Assembly: GCF_018802605.1 (NCBI RefSeq)
Contig: NZ_CP069161.1
Span: 1,240,001-1,304,000, forward strand
Source of the DNA: Paludibacterium paludis
Lineage (GTDB): Bacteria; Pseudomonadota; Gammaproteobacteria; Burkholderiales; Chromobacteriaceae
Length of the DNA: 64,000 nucleotides
Reading direction: 5' to 3'
Positions 9,799 to 18,138 of this stretch are shown here, in pieces. The position numbers and the translations under genes are program-made. Each line of letters starts with the position of its first letter. Within the stretch, counting starts at the first letter, position 1. The notes under the pieces are model-generated. The model was not told the DNA's origin. It ran no database searches and saw nothing but the letters and a program-made list of their open reading frames with translations.

Positions 9799-11160
9799 AT
9801 GGCAAACGAGAACATCCTTTCCCTGATCGGCAACACCCCGCTGGTCAAGGTCAACGGTCTGGATACCGGCCCCTGCGAACTCTATCTCAAACTGGAAAGC
9901 CACAATCCGGGCGGTTCCATCAAGGACCGGGTGGCCCTGTCGATGATTTCCGCCGCGGAAGCGGACGGACGTCTGAAACCGGGGGGCACCATTGTCGAAG
10001 CCACCGCCGGCAATACCGGTCTCGGTCTGGCTCTGGTCGCCGCCCGCAAAGGGTACCGGCTGATTCTCGTCGTCCCGGACAAGATGAGCCGGGAAAAAAT
10101 CCTGCATCTTGGCGGGCTGGGCGCCGAAGTGGTGCTGACGCGATCCGATGTGGCCAAGGGGCACCCCGACTACTATCAGGATCTGGCGGCGCGTATCGCG
10201 AGCGAAACCCCGGGTGCCTTCTACATCGACCAGTTCAACAATCCGGCCAATCCTCTCGCCCATGAAACCACCACCGGGCCCGAGCTGTGGCAGCAAATGA
10301 ACCGCGAAGTCGACGCGGTGGTGGTCGGTGTGGGCTCAAGCGGCACGCTGACCGGGCTGACCCGTTTCTTCTCGCGGGTATCGCCCCGTACCGAGTTCGT
10401 GCTGGCCGATCCGGCCGGCTCGATTCTCGCCGACTATGTGAAGGACGGCACGCTGGGCGAAGCGGGCAGCTGGCTCGTCGAAGGGATCGGCGAGGACTTT
10501 GTTCCTCCGCAGACCGATCTGTCGAAGGTCAGAACAGCGTATTCCATTTCTGATCAGGAAAGCTTCGATACCGCACGCGAATTGCTGAGTACCGAGGGGA
10601 TTCTGGCCGGTTCCTCGTCCGGCGCCCTGATCGCCGCGGCGCTGCGGTATTGCCGGGCTCAGACCGAACCCAAGCGGGTAGTGACATTCGTGTGCGACAG
10701 TGGAAACAAGTACCTGTCAAAGATGTACAACAACGACTGGATGATCGATCAGGGACTGATCCGCCTGCCCGAAGTTGGAGATTTGTCCGATCTGATCGTG
10801 CGTCGTCACGACCGCGAACAATCGATTGTCTGTCAGCCTGATGAGGCCCTGTCGTCGGTCTATCAGCGCATGAGGCTGCATGATGTCTCCCAACTGCCGG
10901 TGCTGGAAGAGGGCCGCGTGGTGGGCATTCTCGATGAATGGGATCTGCTGCTGTCGGTGCATGGCGAACCGGAAAACTTCCTGCAGACTGTGCGCAGCGC
11001 GATGACCAGCCAGGTGGTGGCGCTGCCGCCTTCCGCCACGCTGGAGGACCTGCTGCAAGTGTTCAACGAAGGGTATGTCGCCCTGATCATCGATAACGAA
11101 CGTTACCTTGGCCTGATCACCCAGGCCGATTTGCTGGCGTTCTGGCGCCGCAAGCGCTGA
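9799..11160 (+). CDS. Cystathionine beta-synthase with C-terminal CBS domains
   Basis: A PLP enzyme that condenses homocysteine with serine (or O-acetylserine/cysteine) to form cystathionine, the first step of reverse transsulfuration. From the ATG at 9799 it has 453 residues. The fold-type II domain begins IGNTPLVKV; the PLP lysine is Lys42 (NPGGSIKDR). ATAGNTGLGLA and VGSSGTLTG bind the cofactor phosphate and substrate, and PDKMSREK resembles CBS more than cysteine synthase. A pair of CBS repeats (about 330-453) forms a Bateman module that may sense adenylates or S-adenosylmethionine. No haem-binding N-terminus is seen. A GTG at 9757 also opens the frame; neither start has a good ribosome binding site. 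Confidence 0.9.
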   Translation: MANENILSLIGNTPLVKVNGLDTGPCELYLKLESHNPGGSIKDRVALSMISAAEADGRLKPGGTIVEATAGNTGLGLALVAARKGYRLILVVPDKMSREKILHLGGLGAEVVLTRSDVAKGHPDYYQDLAARIASETPGAFYIDQFNNPANPLAHETTTGPELWQQMNREVDAVVVGVGSSGTLTGLTRFFSRVSPRTEFVLADPAGSILADYVKDGTLGEAGSWLVEGIGEDFVPPQTDLSKVRTAYSISDQESFDTARELLSTEGILAGSSSGALIAAALRYCRAQTEPKRVVTFVCDSGNKYLSKMYNNDWMIDQGLIRLPEVGDLSDLIVRRHDREQSIVCQPDEALSSVYQRMRLHDVSQLPVLEEGRVVGILDEWDLLLSVHGEPENFLQTVRSAMTSQVVALPPSATLEDLLQVFNEGYVALIIDNERYLGLITQADLLAFWRRKR

Positions 11161-11177
11161 CTTTGAGGAATCGCACC

Positions 11178-12329
11178 ATGACCGATTTTTCCACCCTGTC
11201 GGTGACCGCCGGCAGCCATCAGGACGCGTTCGGCGCGGTGATCCCGCCGATTTACGCCACATCGACCTACCGGCAGCATGCACCGGGAGAGCATACCGGC
11301 TACGAGTATTCCCGTTCCCAGAACCCCACCCGGGAAGCGCTGGAGCGGGCCGTCGCGGAACTTGAGGACGGAGGACGGGGCTATGCCTTCCCGTCGGGCT
11401 TGGCGGCGATCGCGACTGTGCTGGAACTGCTGCCGGCCGGCAGCCACCTGATCGCCGTCAACGACCTGTACGGCGGCACCTTCCGGCAGTTTGAAAAAGT
11501 GCGCAGCGTCAGCGCCGGTTTGACCGTGACCTATGTGGCCGCCGACGATCCGGCCGCCCTGGAAGCGGCCATCCGGCCGGAAACCCGCATGGTGTGGGTC
11601 GAAACGCCGTCCAACCCGCTCAACCAGCTGGTCGACCTGGCCGAAGTCGCCGGTATTGCAAGGCGGCACGGGTTGATCAGTGTCGCCGACAATACCTTCG
11701 CGTCACCGGTTATCCATCAGCCACTGGTTTTTGGATTCGACATCGTGCTGCATTCCGCAACCAAATACCTCAATGGCCACTCCGATGTCGTGGCCGGGGT
11801 GGTCGCGGTCGGCCGCGACCGTGAAGATCTGGCGGAGCAGTTGGCCTTTTTGCACAACGCGGTCGGCTCGGTGCTCGATCCTTTCCCGAGTTTCCTGGTA
11901 TGGCGCGGTCTGCGAACATTGGCCTTGCGCGTCGAGCGTCACAACCAGAACGCCCTGGCCGTCGCCCGATGGCTGGAAGGGCAGGACAAGGTCGAACGGG
12001 TGCTGTATCCCGGCCTGGAAAGCCATCCCCAACATGAATTGGCCCGGCGCCAAATGAACGGCTTTGGTGGCATCGTGTCGTTCGTATTGCGCGGGGATGC
12101 CGCGACGACGCGGCGGTTCACCGGCGCGCTGTCGCTCTTTGCCCTGGCGGAAAGTCTGGGAGGCGTGGAAAGTCTGGTGTGCGTTCCATCTGCCATGACC
12201 CATGCGTCGATCCCCGAAGCGCGCCGGCTGGCGCTCGGGATTACCGATACGCTGGTGCGCCTGTCGGTGGGCATCGAAAGCGAAGCGGCGCTGATCGAGG
12301 ATATTCGCCGCGCGCTGGAGGCATGCTGA
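11178..12329 (+). CDS. Cystathionine gamma-lyase / gamma-synthase family PLP enzyme
   Basis: A fold-type I Cys/Met-metabolism PLP enzyme of 383 residues. The PLP lysine is Lys196 in HSATKYLNGHSD, and the substrate/cofactor motif YEYSRSQNPTREALE is near the N-terminus. The frame opens at a TTG at 11163, but GAGGA precedes the ATG at 11178 at good spacing. It starts 17 bp after the CBS gene, so the pair is probably an operon for reverse transsulfuration (cystathionine to cysteine, 2-oxobutyrate and ammonia). Lyase is therefore the better guess, but gamma-synthase (MetB) cannot be excluded. Confidence 0.88.
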   Translation: MTDFSTLSVTAGSHQDAFGAVIPPIYATSTYRQHAPGEHTGYEYSRSQNPTREALERAVAELEDGGRGYAFPSGLAAIATVLELLPAGSHLIAVNDLYGGTFRQFEKVRSVSAGLTVTYVAADDPAALEAAIRPETRMVWVETPSNPLNQLVDLAEVAGIARRHGLISVADNTFASPVIHQPLVFGFDIVLHSATKYLNGHSDVVAGVVAVGRDREDLAEQLAFLHNAVGSVLDPFPSFLVWRGLRTLALRVERHNQNALAVARWLEGQDKVERVLYPGLESHPQHELARRQMNGFGGIVSFVLRGDAATTRRFTGALSLFALAESLGGVESLVCVPSAMTHASIPEARRLALGITDTLVRLSVGIESEAALIEDIRRALEAC

Positions 12330-12411
12330 CCGGCGGTTTTGCGGTTAGAATCCGGGTGTTCGAGGGTCTTTTTCCGCAAAGAAGACCGAATCCACCGCAT
12401 GAGGAACTGGT

Positions 12412-12759
12412 ATGAGCATCTATCGTCATTTGCCCGGCAAGCGTTTGTCGGAGGCCGTGGTCGCCAACGGTATCATCTGGCTGGCAGGCCAGGTACCGGA
12501 AAATACGGAAGCCGACGCGAAGGCGCAAACCGCCGATGTGCTGGCGCAAATCGACAAAGTGCTGCATGACCTTGGCGTGAATAAATGCCATATCGTCGAT
12601 GCGACGATTTTCCTGGCCGATCTGGCCGACTACGACGCCATGAACGAAGCTTGGGATGCCTGGGTGCCGGAAGGCCATTCGCCGGCGCGCGCGACGGTTG
12701 AGGCCAAACTGGCGAATCCGGCCTGGAAGGTCGAGATCAAGATCGTCGCTGTCCGCTGA
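12412..12759 (+). CDS. RidA/YjgF-family reactive-intermediate deaminase (first copy)
   Basis: A 115-residue RidA-superfamily protein. These trimers hydrolyse reactive enamines and imines, such as 2-aminoacrylate made by PLP enzymes, before they damage other PLP enzymes. The characteristic tail SPARATVEAKL contains the arginine that binds the substrate carboxylate. GAGGAA precedes the ATG at 12412. It lies 82 bp after the gamma-lyase-like gene, whose chemistry generates such intermediates. It is clearly different from the second RidA at 16662. Confidence 0.9.
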   Translation: MSIYRHLPGKRLSEAVVANGIIWLAGQVPENTEADAKAQTADVLAQIDKVLHDLGVNKCHIVDATIFLADLADYDAMNEAWDAWVPEGHSPARATVEAKLANPAWKVEIKIVAVR

Positions 12760-12781
12760 TCTCCCGTTTTGCGTCAGTGCC

Positions 12782-12815
12782 AAAAAGACCGGCTTCGTGG
12801 CCGGTCTTTTGTTTT
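12782..12815 (+). terminator. Rho-independent terminator after CBS-CGL-RidA unit
   Basis: AAAGACCGGC and GCCGGTCTTT pair around a TTCGTG loop, then TTGTTTTA. Confidence 0.85.
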
Positions 12816-13124
12816 ATGTCTTTGCGCATGGCCTTCCTTTCTCTCCGGTCCGGCTCCCGGTGTCACCACTTTGCGCGCATTGCCTTCCATCTGTTTCATC
12901 TCCCTGGAATTTTTTTGATGCGTTCTGCAATGCAGGTCGGGTCTGGCGTGTGTTGCCATTAGCATGCATTGCTGTGATGTCAGCATTAAAAACAACTCTG
13001 CCATTTAGCATATTATTAATTTTGAATATGCTTGATTGTGGTCAATAACATGTCATTCAGTGAGTGACGAAGTTTCATGGCGATAGATAGAATTTTGGCG
13101 AGATAAATTTTCTTTCATGCTGAT
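12816..13124. promoter_or_regulatory. Intergenic region with 8-bp inverted repeat before YheO-like regulator gene
   Basis: No credible gene is seen here. From about 12960 the composition becomes AT-rich. AGCATATT (13007-13014) and AATATGCT (13025-13032) form a perfect inverted repeat with a 10-bp spacer, about 95 bp before the regulator's ATG. It is a candidate operator, possibly for autoregulation. Confidence 0.4.
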
Positions 13125-13757
13125 ATGGAACTTCGCATCGACGCGGAAAAACTTGCCGACTTCGTCTCCGCCCTTCTGGGGCCGGACAGCGAAATCGCCG
13201 TGCACGATCTCTCCGAACCCGCCACTTCCCTCAAGGTCATCCGCAACAGTCATCTGTCCGGCCGCAGCATCGGCGCGCCGGCGACCGATCTGGCGCTACG
13301 CATGGCGCAGGAGTGCTCGGGCAAGAACGGCGCGGACTACTGGCTCAACTACCGCAGCAAGACGCGCAACGGCACCTTGCTGCGGTCTTCGACCATGGTG
13401 ATCAAGGATGCGGACGGAAAGGCGGTGGCGATGTTCTGCGTGAACAGCGACGACAGCCGGTATCAGCGCGCCGTGGACGCGCTGCAGGCGCTGCTGCCCG
13501 CGGACCTGTCCAACGAGCAGCATCAGGAAAACCTCTCCGCGTCGGTCGACGATGTCGGGGTGGAAATCATGCAAAGCGTGCTGGGCAACTACGCGGTTGA
13601 TCCGGTGCGCATGTCCAGCGAAGAAAAAGCCCATGTGGTGGCGGAACTGGATAACCGGGGGCTGTTTTCGATCCGGGGGTTTGTCGGCAAGGCGTCGGCG
13701 GCTCTGGATATTTCGGAACCGACCCTGTACCGCTATCTCAAGCACTGCCGGGACTGA
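13125..13757 (+). CDS. YheO/DauR-type transcriptional regulator (PAS-like + HTH)
   Basis: A 210-residue DNA-binding protein. The first 110 residues match the YheO-like PAS domain (PDSEIAVHDLSE and the GRSIGAPATDLAL region). The C-terminal 60 residues hold the helix-turn-helix (EKAHVVAELDNRGLFSIRG followed by VGKASAALDISEPTLYRYL). Members of this family, such as DauR, sense amino-acid signals. It is upstream of and co-directional with the permease and desulfidase genes, so it probably controls them in response to cysteine or a related compound. This assignment comes from context alone. Confidence 0.85.
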   Translation: MELRIDAEKLADFVSALLGPDSEIAVHDLSEPATSLKVIRNSHLSGRSIGAPATDLALRMAQECSGKNGADYWLNYRSKTRNGTLLRSSTMVIKDADGKAVAMFCVNSDDSRYQRAVDALQALLPADLSNEQHQENLSASVDDVGVEIMQSVLGNYAVDPVRMSSEEKAHVVAELDNRGLFSIRGFVGKASAALDISEPTLYRYLKHCRD

Positions 13758-13895
13758 ACCGTACTACCGAATACCCACCTACCTTGACCAAGACCCGGGA
13801 AACCCGCGCGGTGGGAGCCGCGCGGCCGGGGAAGAGGCGTCCGGTTGGCGCCGGACGCGATAACAACGCATCGACTCTCGAGAGGAGCGAGTTGT

Positions 13896-15224
13896 ATGTA
13901 CACTAATGTAGAATCCGGATACCGGGACGTCAAGCCGGGGCAAGGAGCGGCAGGCCGCGCGGGCATGACAGAGGAGGAATGGAAGGAGGCCACGCGCTTC
14001 GACAGCACCGACCGGGGATGGGTCATCATCAGCATCGGCATGGCGATCGGCGCGGGGATCGTGTTCCTGCCCGTCCAGGTCGGACTGATGGGGCTGTGGG
14101 TGTTCCTCTTGTCGTCGGTGATCGGTTACCCGGCGATGTACCTTTTCCAGCGTCTGTTCATCAACACGCTGGCCGAATCGCCGGAGTGCAAGGACTACCC
14201 TAGTGTGATCAGTGGCTATCTGGGCAAGAACTGGGGCATGCTGCTGGGCGCGTTGTACTTCATCATGCTGGTGATCTGGGTCTTCGTTTACTCCACAGCG
14301 ATCACCAATGACAGTGCGTCGTTCCTGCACAGCTTTGGCTTGACCAAAACCGTGTTGTCGACCAATCCGTTCTACGGTCTGGCTCTGATCTGTACCCTGG
14401 TGGCGCTGGCTTCGCGCGGCGAAAAGGTGCTGTTCCGCATTTCCACCGGCATGGTGCTGACCAAGCTTGGCGTGGTGGCCGTGCTTGGCGTGGCGATGGT
14501 CAGCGAGTGGAACCTGTCCAATATCGGCATGCTGCCGCCGCTTGGCAAGCTGATCAAGGATGCGGTCGTGATGCTGCCTTTCACCTTGACATCGATCCTG
14601 TTCATCCAGAGTCTCAGCCCGATGGTGATCTCCTACCGCGCACGGGAAAAATCCATCGAAGTCGCCCGTTACAAGGCCATGCGCGCGATGAACGTCGCGT
14701 TCGTCATCCTGTTCGTGACCGTGTTCTTCTACGCCGTGTCGTTCACGCTGGCCATGGGCCATGAGCAGGCGGTCAAGGCTTCGCACGAAAACATTTCGGC
14801 GCTGGCCATGGTGGCCAGCAGCATGCCGGGCCACACCGTCAAACTGTTCAGCCTGATTCTCAATATCTTCGCTGTAATGACGGCGTATTTCGGTGTCTAT
14901 CTCGGCTTCCGCGAAGCCTGCCAGGGTCTTGCCATGAACCTGCTGCGCCGTGTGATGCCCGAAGAGCGCATCAACGCTGACTGGGTCGGCAAGGGCATCA
15001 TGGTGTTCACCGTACTCTTGTCCTGGAGCGCGATCGTGCTCAATGCCCCGGTACTGAGCTTCACGTCGATCTGCAGCCCGGTGTTCGGTCTGGTCGGCTG
15101 CCTGATCCCGGCTTATCTGGTCTATCGTGTGCCGTTCCTCGACAAATACAAGGGCGTGGCTCTGAAAGTCATCATCGCCACCGGCATCCTGCTGTGTATC
15201 TCCCCCTTCCTGGCATTCGCCTGA
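13896..15224 (+). CDS. HAAAP-family amino-acid permease (serine/cysteine type, CyuP/SdaC-like)
   Basis: An inner-membrane amino-acid:cation symporter of the hydroxy/aromatic amino acid permease family, 442 residues with about 11 hydrophobic helices. It begins with a hydrophilic stretch (DRGWVIISIGMAIGAGIVFL leads into helix 1), as in SdaC, TdcC and YhaO/CyuP. AGAGGAG lies 8 bases before the ATG at 13896; the frame is open for 17 codons more upstream. It sits 64 bp before a cysteine desulfidase gene, the same pairing as E. coli cyuP-cyuA, so cysteine or serine uptake is the best guess. Confidence 0.85.
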   Translation: MYTNVESGYRDVKPGQGAAGRAGMTEEEWKEATRFDSTDRGWVIISIGMAIGAGIVFLPVQVGLMGLWVFLLSSVIGYPAMYLFQRLFINTLAESPECKDYPSVISGYLGKNWGMLLGALYFIMLVIWVFVYSTAITNDSASFLHSFGLTKTVLSTNPFYGLALICTLVALASRGEKVLFRISTGMVLTKLGVVAVLGVAMVSEWNLSNIGMLPPLGKLIKDAVVMLPFTLTSILFIQSLSPMVISYRAREKSIEVARYKAMRAMNVAFVILFVTVFFYAVSFTLAMGHEQAVKASHENISALAMVASSMPGHTVKLFSLILNIFAVMTAYFGVYLGFREACQGLAMNLLRRVMPEERINADWVGKGIMVFTVLLSWSAIVLNAPVLSFTSICSPVFGLVGCLIPAYLVYRVPFLDKYKGVALKVIIATGILLCISPFLAFA

Positions 15225-15236
15225 CAGGCAGGGATG

Positions 15237-15258
15237 GAAGGGGGCTCGGGCCCCCTTC
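15237..15258 (+). promoter_or_regulatory. Intercistronic GC hairpin between permease and desulfidase genes
   Basis: GAAGGGGGC and GCCCCCTTC form a perfect 9-bp stem with a TCGG tetraloop. There is no T-run, so it looks like an mRNA-stabilising or processing hairpin, not a terminator. AAAGAAAGAGAG before the 15289 start is a weak ribosome binding site. Confidence 0.5.
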
Positions 15259-15288
15259 GGTAACGATTGAAAGAAAGAGAGTAGATCC

Positions 15289-16596
15289 ATGACGACATCG
15301 ACTCGCAATAACGGGCTGTGGCCCGAATTCGTCAAGGCCCTGAAGCAGGAGGTGGTTCCGGCGCTGGGCTGCACCGAGCCCGTGTCACTGGCGCTGGCCG
15401 CGGCCATGGCGACCCGTGAACTGGGGTGCGTCCCGGAGCGCATCGACGCCCGCGTCTCGGCCAATCTGATGAAGAACGGCATGGGGGTCACCGTGCCCGG
15501 AACCGGAACCGTGGGCCTCGCGATCGCGGCTGCGGTCGGTGCGCTGGGCGGTAACCCGGATGGCCGTCTGGAAGTACTCAAGGGACTGACCGACGCGCAG
15601 GTCGAGGCCGGCAAGCGCATGATCGATGACCAGAAGGTGGTGCTCTCCGTTGCCGATGTGCCCAACATCCTGTATGCCGAGGCGACCGTGACCGCCGGCG
15701 GAAGAAGCGCCAGAGTCTGTATTGCCGATGCGCACACCAATGTGGTGCTGATCGAGCGCGATGGCCAGGTCGTCTATCGGGCGGAAACGAAACAGGGCGC
15801 CCAGGCTGAGAACTATTGCCTGGATGGCGCCTGTGCTCAGGACGTGTATGTCTTTGCGTTGACCGCTCCGTTATCGATGCTGGATTTCATGCAGGAAGCG
15901 GCCGAACTCAATACGGCCTTGTCGGAAGAGGGCATGAGCGGGCGTTACGGCCTGCACATCGGCGCGACGCTCCAGCGCCAAATCGAAGCGGGACTGTTGT
16001 CCGACGGGCTGCTGACCCGTATCCTGATGCGTACCACGGCGGCATCGGATGCGCGCATGGGCGGCGCCACGTTGCCGGCGATGAGTAATTCCGGCTCCGG
16101 TAACCAGGGGATCGCCGCGACCATGCCTGTGGTTGTGGTGGGCGGGCATGTCGGCGCGGATCGGGAGACCCTGATCCGGGCGCTGGTGCTTTCTCACCTG
16201 ATGGCGGTGTATATTCATACCCGGCTGCCAAAATTGTCCGCGCTGTGCGCGGTGACAACCGCATCGATGGGCGCGGCGGCCGGCATGGCGATGCTGCTCG
16301 GGGGCGGTTATCCCGCCGTTGCCATGGCCATCTCCAGCATGATCGGCGATGTGGCCGGCATGATTTGCGACGGCGCTTCGAACAGCTGCGCGATGAAAGT
16401 GTCCACCTCGGCCGGTTCCGCCTACAAGGCGGTGCTGATGGCGCTGGATGGCACCCGGGTCACCGGTAATGAAGGTATCGTTGCGCATGATGTGGACGCG
16501 TCGATCGAGAATCTGGGCCGCCTGGCGAGCCAGGGCATGATCGAAACCGACACACAAATCCTCCAAATCATGCTGCACAAGGCAAGAGCCGCGTAA
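15289..16596 (+). CDS. cyuA: L-cysteine desulfidase / L-serine dehydratase-like (CyuA/YhaM, UPF0597)
   Basis: A 435-residue member of the UPF0597 family, oxygen-sensitive Fe-S enzymes that split L-cysteine into H2S, ammonia and pyruvate via 2-aminoacrylate. [18 protein letters not shown] carries Cys28, the N-terminal conserved cysteine. Further cysteines near 361 and 370 ([13 protein letters not shown]) are the likely cluster ligands, with glycine-rich [16 protein letters not shown] before them. The neighbours fit: a permease upstream brings in substrate, and a RidA gene 65 bp downstream can clear 2-aminoacrylate. Serine as substrate is an alternative. Confidence 0.88.
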   Translation: MTTSTRNNGLWPEFVKALKQEVVPALGCTEPVSLALAAAMATRELGCVPERIDARVSANLMKNGMGVTVPGTGTVGLAIAAAVGALGGNPDGRLEVLKGLTDAQVEAGKRMIDDQKVVLSVADVPNILYAEATVTAGGRSARVCIADAHTNVVLIERDGQVVYRAETKQGAQAENYCLDGACAQDVYVFALTAPLSMLDFMQEAAELNTALSEEGMSGRYGLHIGATLQRQIEAGLLSDGLLTRILMRTTAASDARMGGATLPAMSNSGSGNQGIAATMPVVVVGGHVGADRETLIRALVLSHLMAVYIHTRLPKLSALCAVTTASMGAAAGMAMLLGGGYPAVAMAISSMIGDVAGMICDGASNSCAMKVSTSAGSAYKAVLMALDGTRVTGNEGIVAHDVDASIENLGRLASQGMIETDTQILQIMLHKARAA

Positions 16597-16661
16597 AATG
16601 GCGTGGGGCGCCGGCCGCTAGGTGCGGCGCGGGTTTTCAATAACAAAAAGGAAGCACACAT

Positions 16662-17042
16662 ATGAAAGACATCCTCTTCACCAAAGACGCTCCGGCTGCG
16701 ATCGGACCGTACTCCCAGGGCACCGCATTCGGCAATCTGGTGTTCACTTCCGGCCAGATCCCGCTCGATCCGGTCAGCGGAGAGGTGGTGGGCAGCGGTA
16801 TCGAGGACCAGTCCCGTCGTGCGCTGGACAATCTCAAAGCCGTGCTGATCGCGGGGGGCAGTTCCCCCGAGCAGGTATTGAAAACGACTTGCTATCTGGC
16901 GGATCTCGCCGATTTCGCCGCGTTCAACGCGGTGTACTCCGAGTATTTCGGCAGCGAGGCGCCGGCGCGTTCCTGCTTCGCGGTCAAGGCTCTGCCCAGG
17001 GGCGTGCTGGTTGAAGTGGAAGCCATCGCCTGGCGCAAGTAA
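16662..17042 (+). CDS. ridA: RidA 2-iminopropanoate deaminase (second copy)
   Basis: A 126-residue canonical RidA: TKDAPAAIGPYSQGTAFGNL at the N-terminus, then FTSGQIPLDP, and the catalytic/anchoring region EAPARSCFAVKALPRG with the substrate-binding arginine. It hydrolyses 2-aminoacrylate to pyruvate. AAGGAAG precedes the ATG. Its position just after the desulfidase gene links it functionally to cysteine breakdown. It is the archetypal RidA of the window; the 12412 copy belongs to another subgroup. Confidence 0.95.
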   Translation: MKDILFTKDAPAAIGPYSQGTAFGNLVFTSGQIPLDPVSGEVVGSGIEDQSRRALDNLKAVLIAGGSSPEQVLKTTCYLADLADFAAFNAVYSEYFGSEAPARSCFAVKALPRGVLVEVEAIAWRK

Positions 17043-17090
17043 GACGTTCCGGGACCGACACCTGTCCCGCCCTTTCCAAGAAAGACTCGC

Positions 17091-17121
17091 CCCGCAAGCC
17101 GTGTGCTGCGGGGTTTTTTTG
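17091..17121 (+). terminator. Rho-independent terminator after ridA
   Basis: CCCCGCA (17091-17097) pairs with TGCGGGG (17108-17114), followed by seven T. It lies between convergent ridA and miaA. Confidence 0.85.
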
Positions 17122-17135
17122 TGTGAAGGGAGCGA

Positions 17136-18110
17136 TCAGAATTCCCCGGTCCAGCGGATATCGTCCGGCAGTGTTTCATCCTTGACCCAGGCGGCAACGG
17201 CCCGCAGCACGGTATCCTCCAGGTCGGGCGACTGGGCATTGAGCGGGACGAGATCCATGCCGCGCGCCCAGGTCAGTTGCCGTTTGGCCAGTTGGCGCGT
17301 CGCGGCCACGCCCTGGTCGATGAAGGTCTGGCGGTCGATCTCTCCCTCCTGATAGGCCCAGGCCTGGCGATAGCCCACGCAGCGCATCGACGGAAGATCG
17401 GGCGTCAGTTGCGGATAGCGAGTCCTCAATCGGATCATTTCCTCGAGAAACCCCTGTTCGAGCATCAGACCGAAGCGTTCCGCAATGCGCCGGTGCAGCC
17501 ATCGGCGGTCTTCCGGTACCAGAACAAGGGGCAGCGCGGTGAACGGCATGGCGCCTTCCCGGCCCTTTTCCAGCAATTCCGACATCGGCCGGCCACTGAG
17601 CAGGCAAACCTCCAGCGCGCGCTGGATGCGCTGCGCATCGCCCGGTTCGAGGCGAGCTGCCGTCGCGGGGTCGAGTCCGGCGAGACGGGCGTGCAGCGCG
17701 GGCCAGCCTTCGCGCGCCGCGTCCTCATCGAGCTGGCGGCGCAGTTCGGGGTCGGCCTTGGGCAGATCCGACAAGCCTTCCTGCAAGGCCTTGAAGTACA
17801 GCATGGTGCCGCCGACCAGTACCGGTATTTTGCCGCGCGCGCGAATCTCGCTGACCAGACGCGTCGTATCCTGATGGAACTGGGCGGCGGAATAGGCTTC
17901 GAGCGGGCTGATGATGTCGATCAGGTGGTGCGGGCAGACGCTTCGCTCCTCCCTGCTGGGCTTGGCCGTGCCGATATCCATGTCGCGGTAGACCAGGGCC
18001 GAGTCCACGCTGATGATCTCGATGGGAAAATGCCGGGCAAGACTCAGCGCGAGGCCGGTCTTGCCCGAAGCGGTGGGGCCCATCAGGGCGATGACGGGGC
18101 TGTGGTTCAC
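17136..18110 (-). CDS. miaA: tRNA dimethylallyltransferase MiaA
   Basis: MiaA prenylates A37 of tRNAs that read U-starting codons. From the GTG at 18110 it has 324 residues. The P-loop [11 protein letters not shown] is near the start, followed by [17 protein letters not shown] with the catalytic aspartate, and later the tRNA-contacting region [13 protein letters not shown]. The frame continues upstream into mutL, but GGAG lies 8-11 bases before the GTG, so I place the start there, 28 bp after mutL. The mutL-miaA order is common in proteobacteria. Confidence 0.95.
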   Translation of the reverse strand: MNHSPVIALMGPTASGKTGLALSLARHFPIEIISVDSALVYRDMDIGTAKPSREERSVCPHHLIDIISPLEAYSAAQFHQDTTRLVSEIRARGKIPVLVGGTMLYFKALQEGLSDLPKADPELRRQLDEDAAREGWPALHARLAGLDPATAARLEPGDAQRIQRALEVCLLSGRPMSELLEKGREGAMPFTALPLVLVPEDRRWLHRRIAERFGLMLEQGFLEEMIRLRTRYPQLTPDLPSMRCVGYRQAWAYQEGEIDRQTFIDQGVAATRQLAKRQLTWARGMDLVPLNAQSPDLEDTVLRAVAAWVKDETLPDDIRWTGEF

Positions 18111-18138
18111 GGGGCCGTCTCCAGAAAAATGACGGGTA

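Noticed and set aside
13779..15740. 653-codon open frame opposite the permease and desulfidase genes
   Set aside because: It spans two well-supported genes on the other strand and has the composition of a shadow frame.
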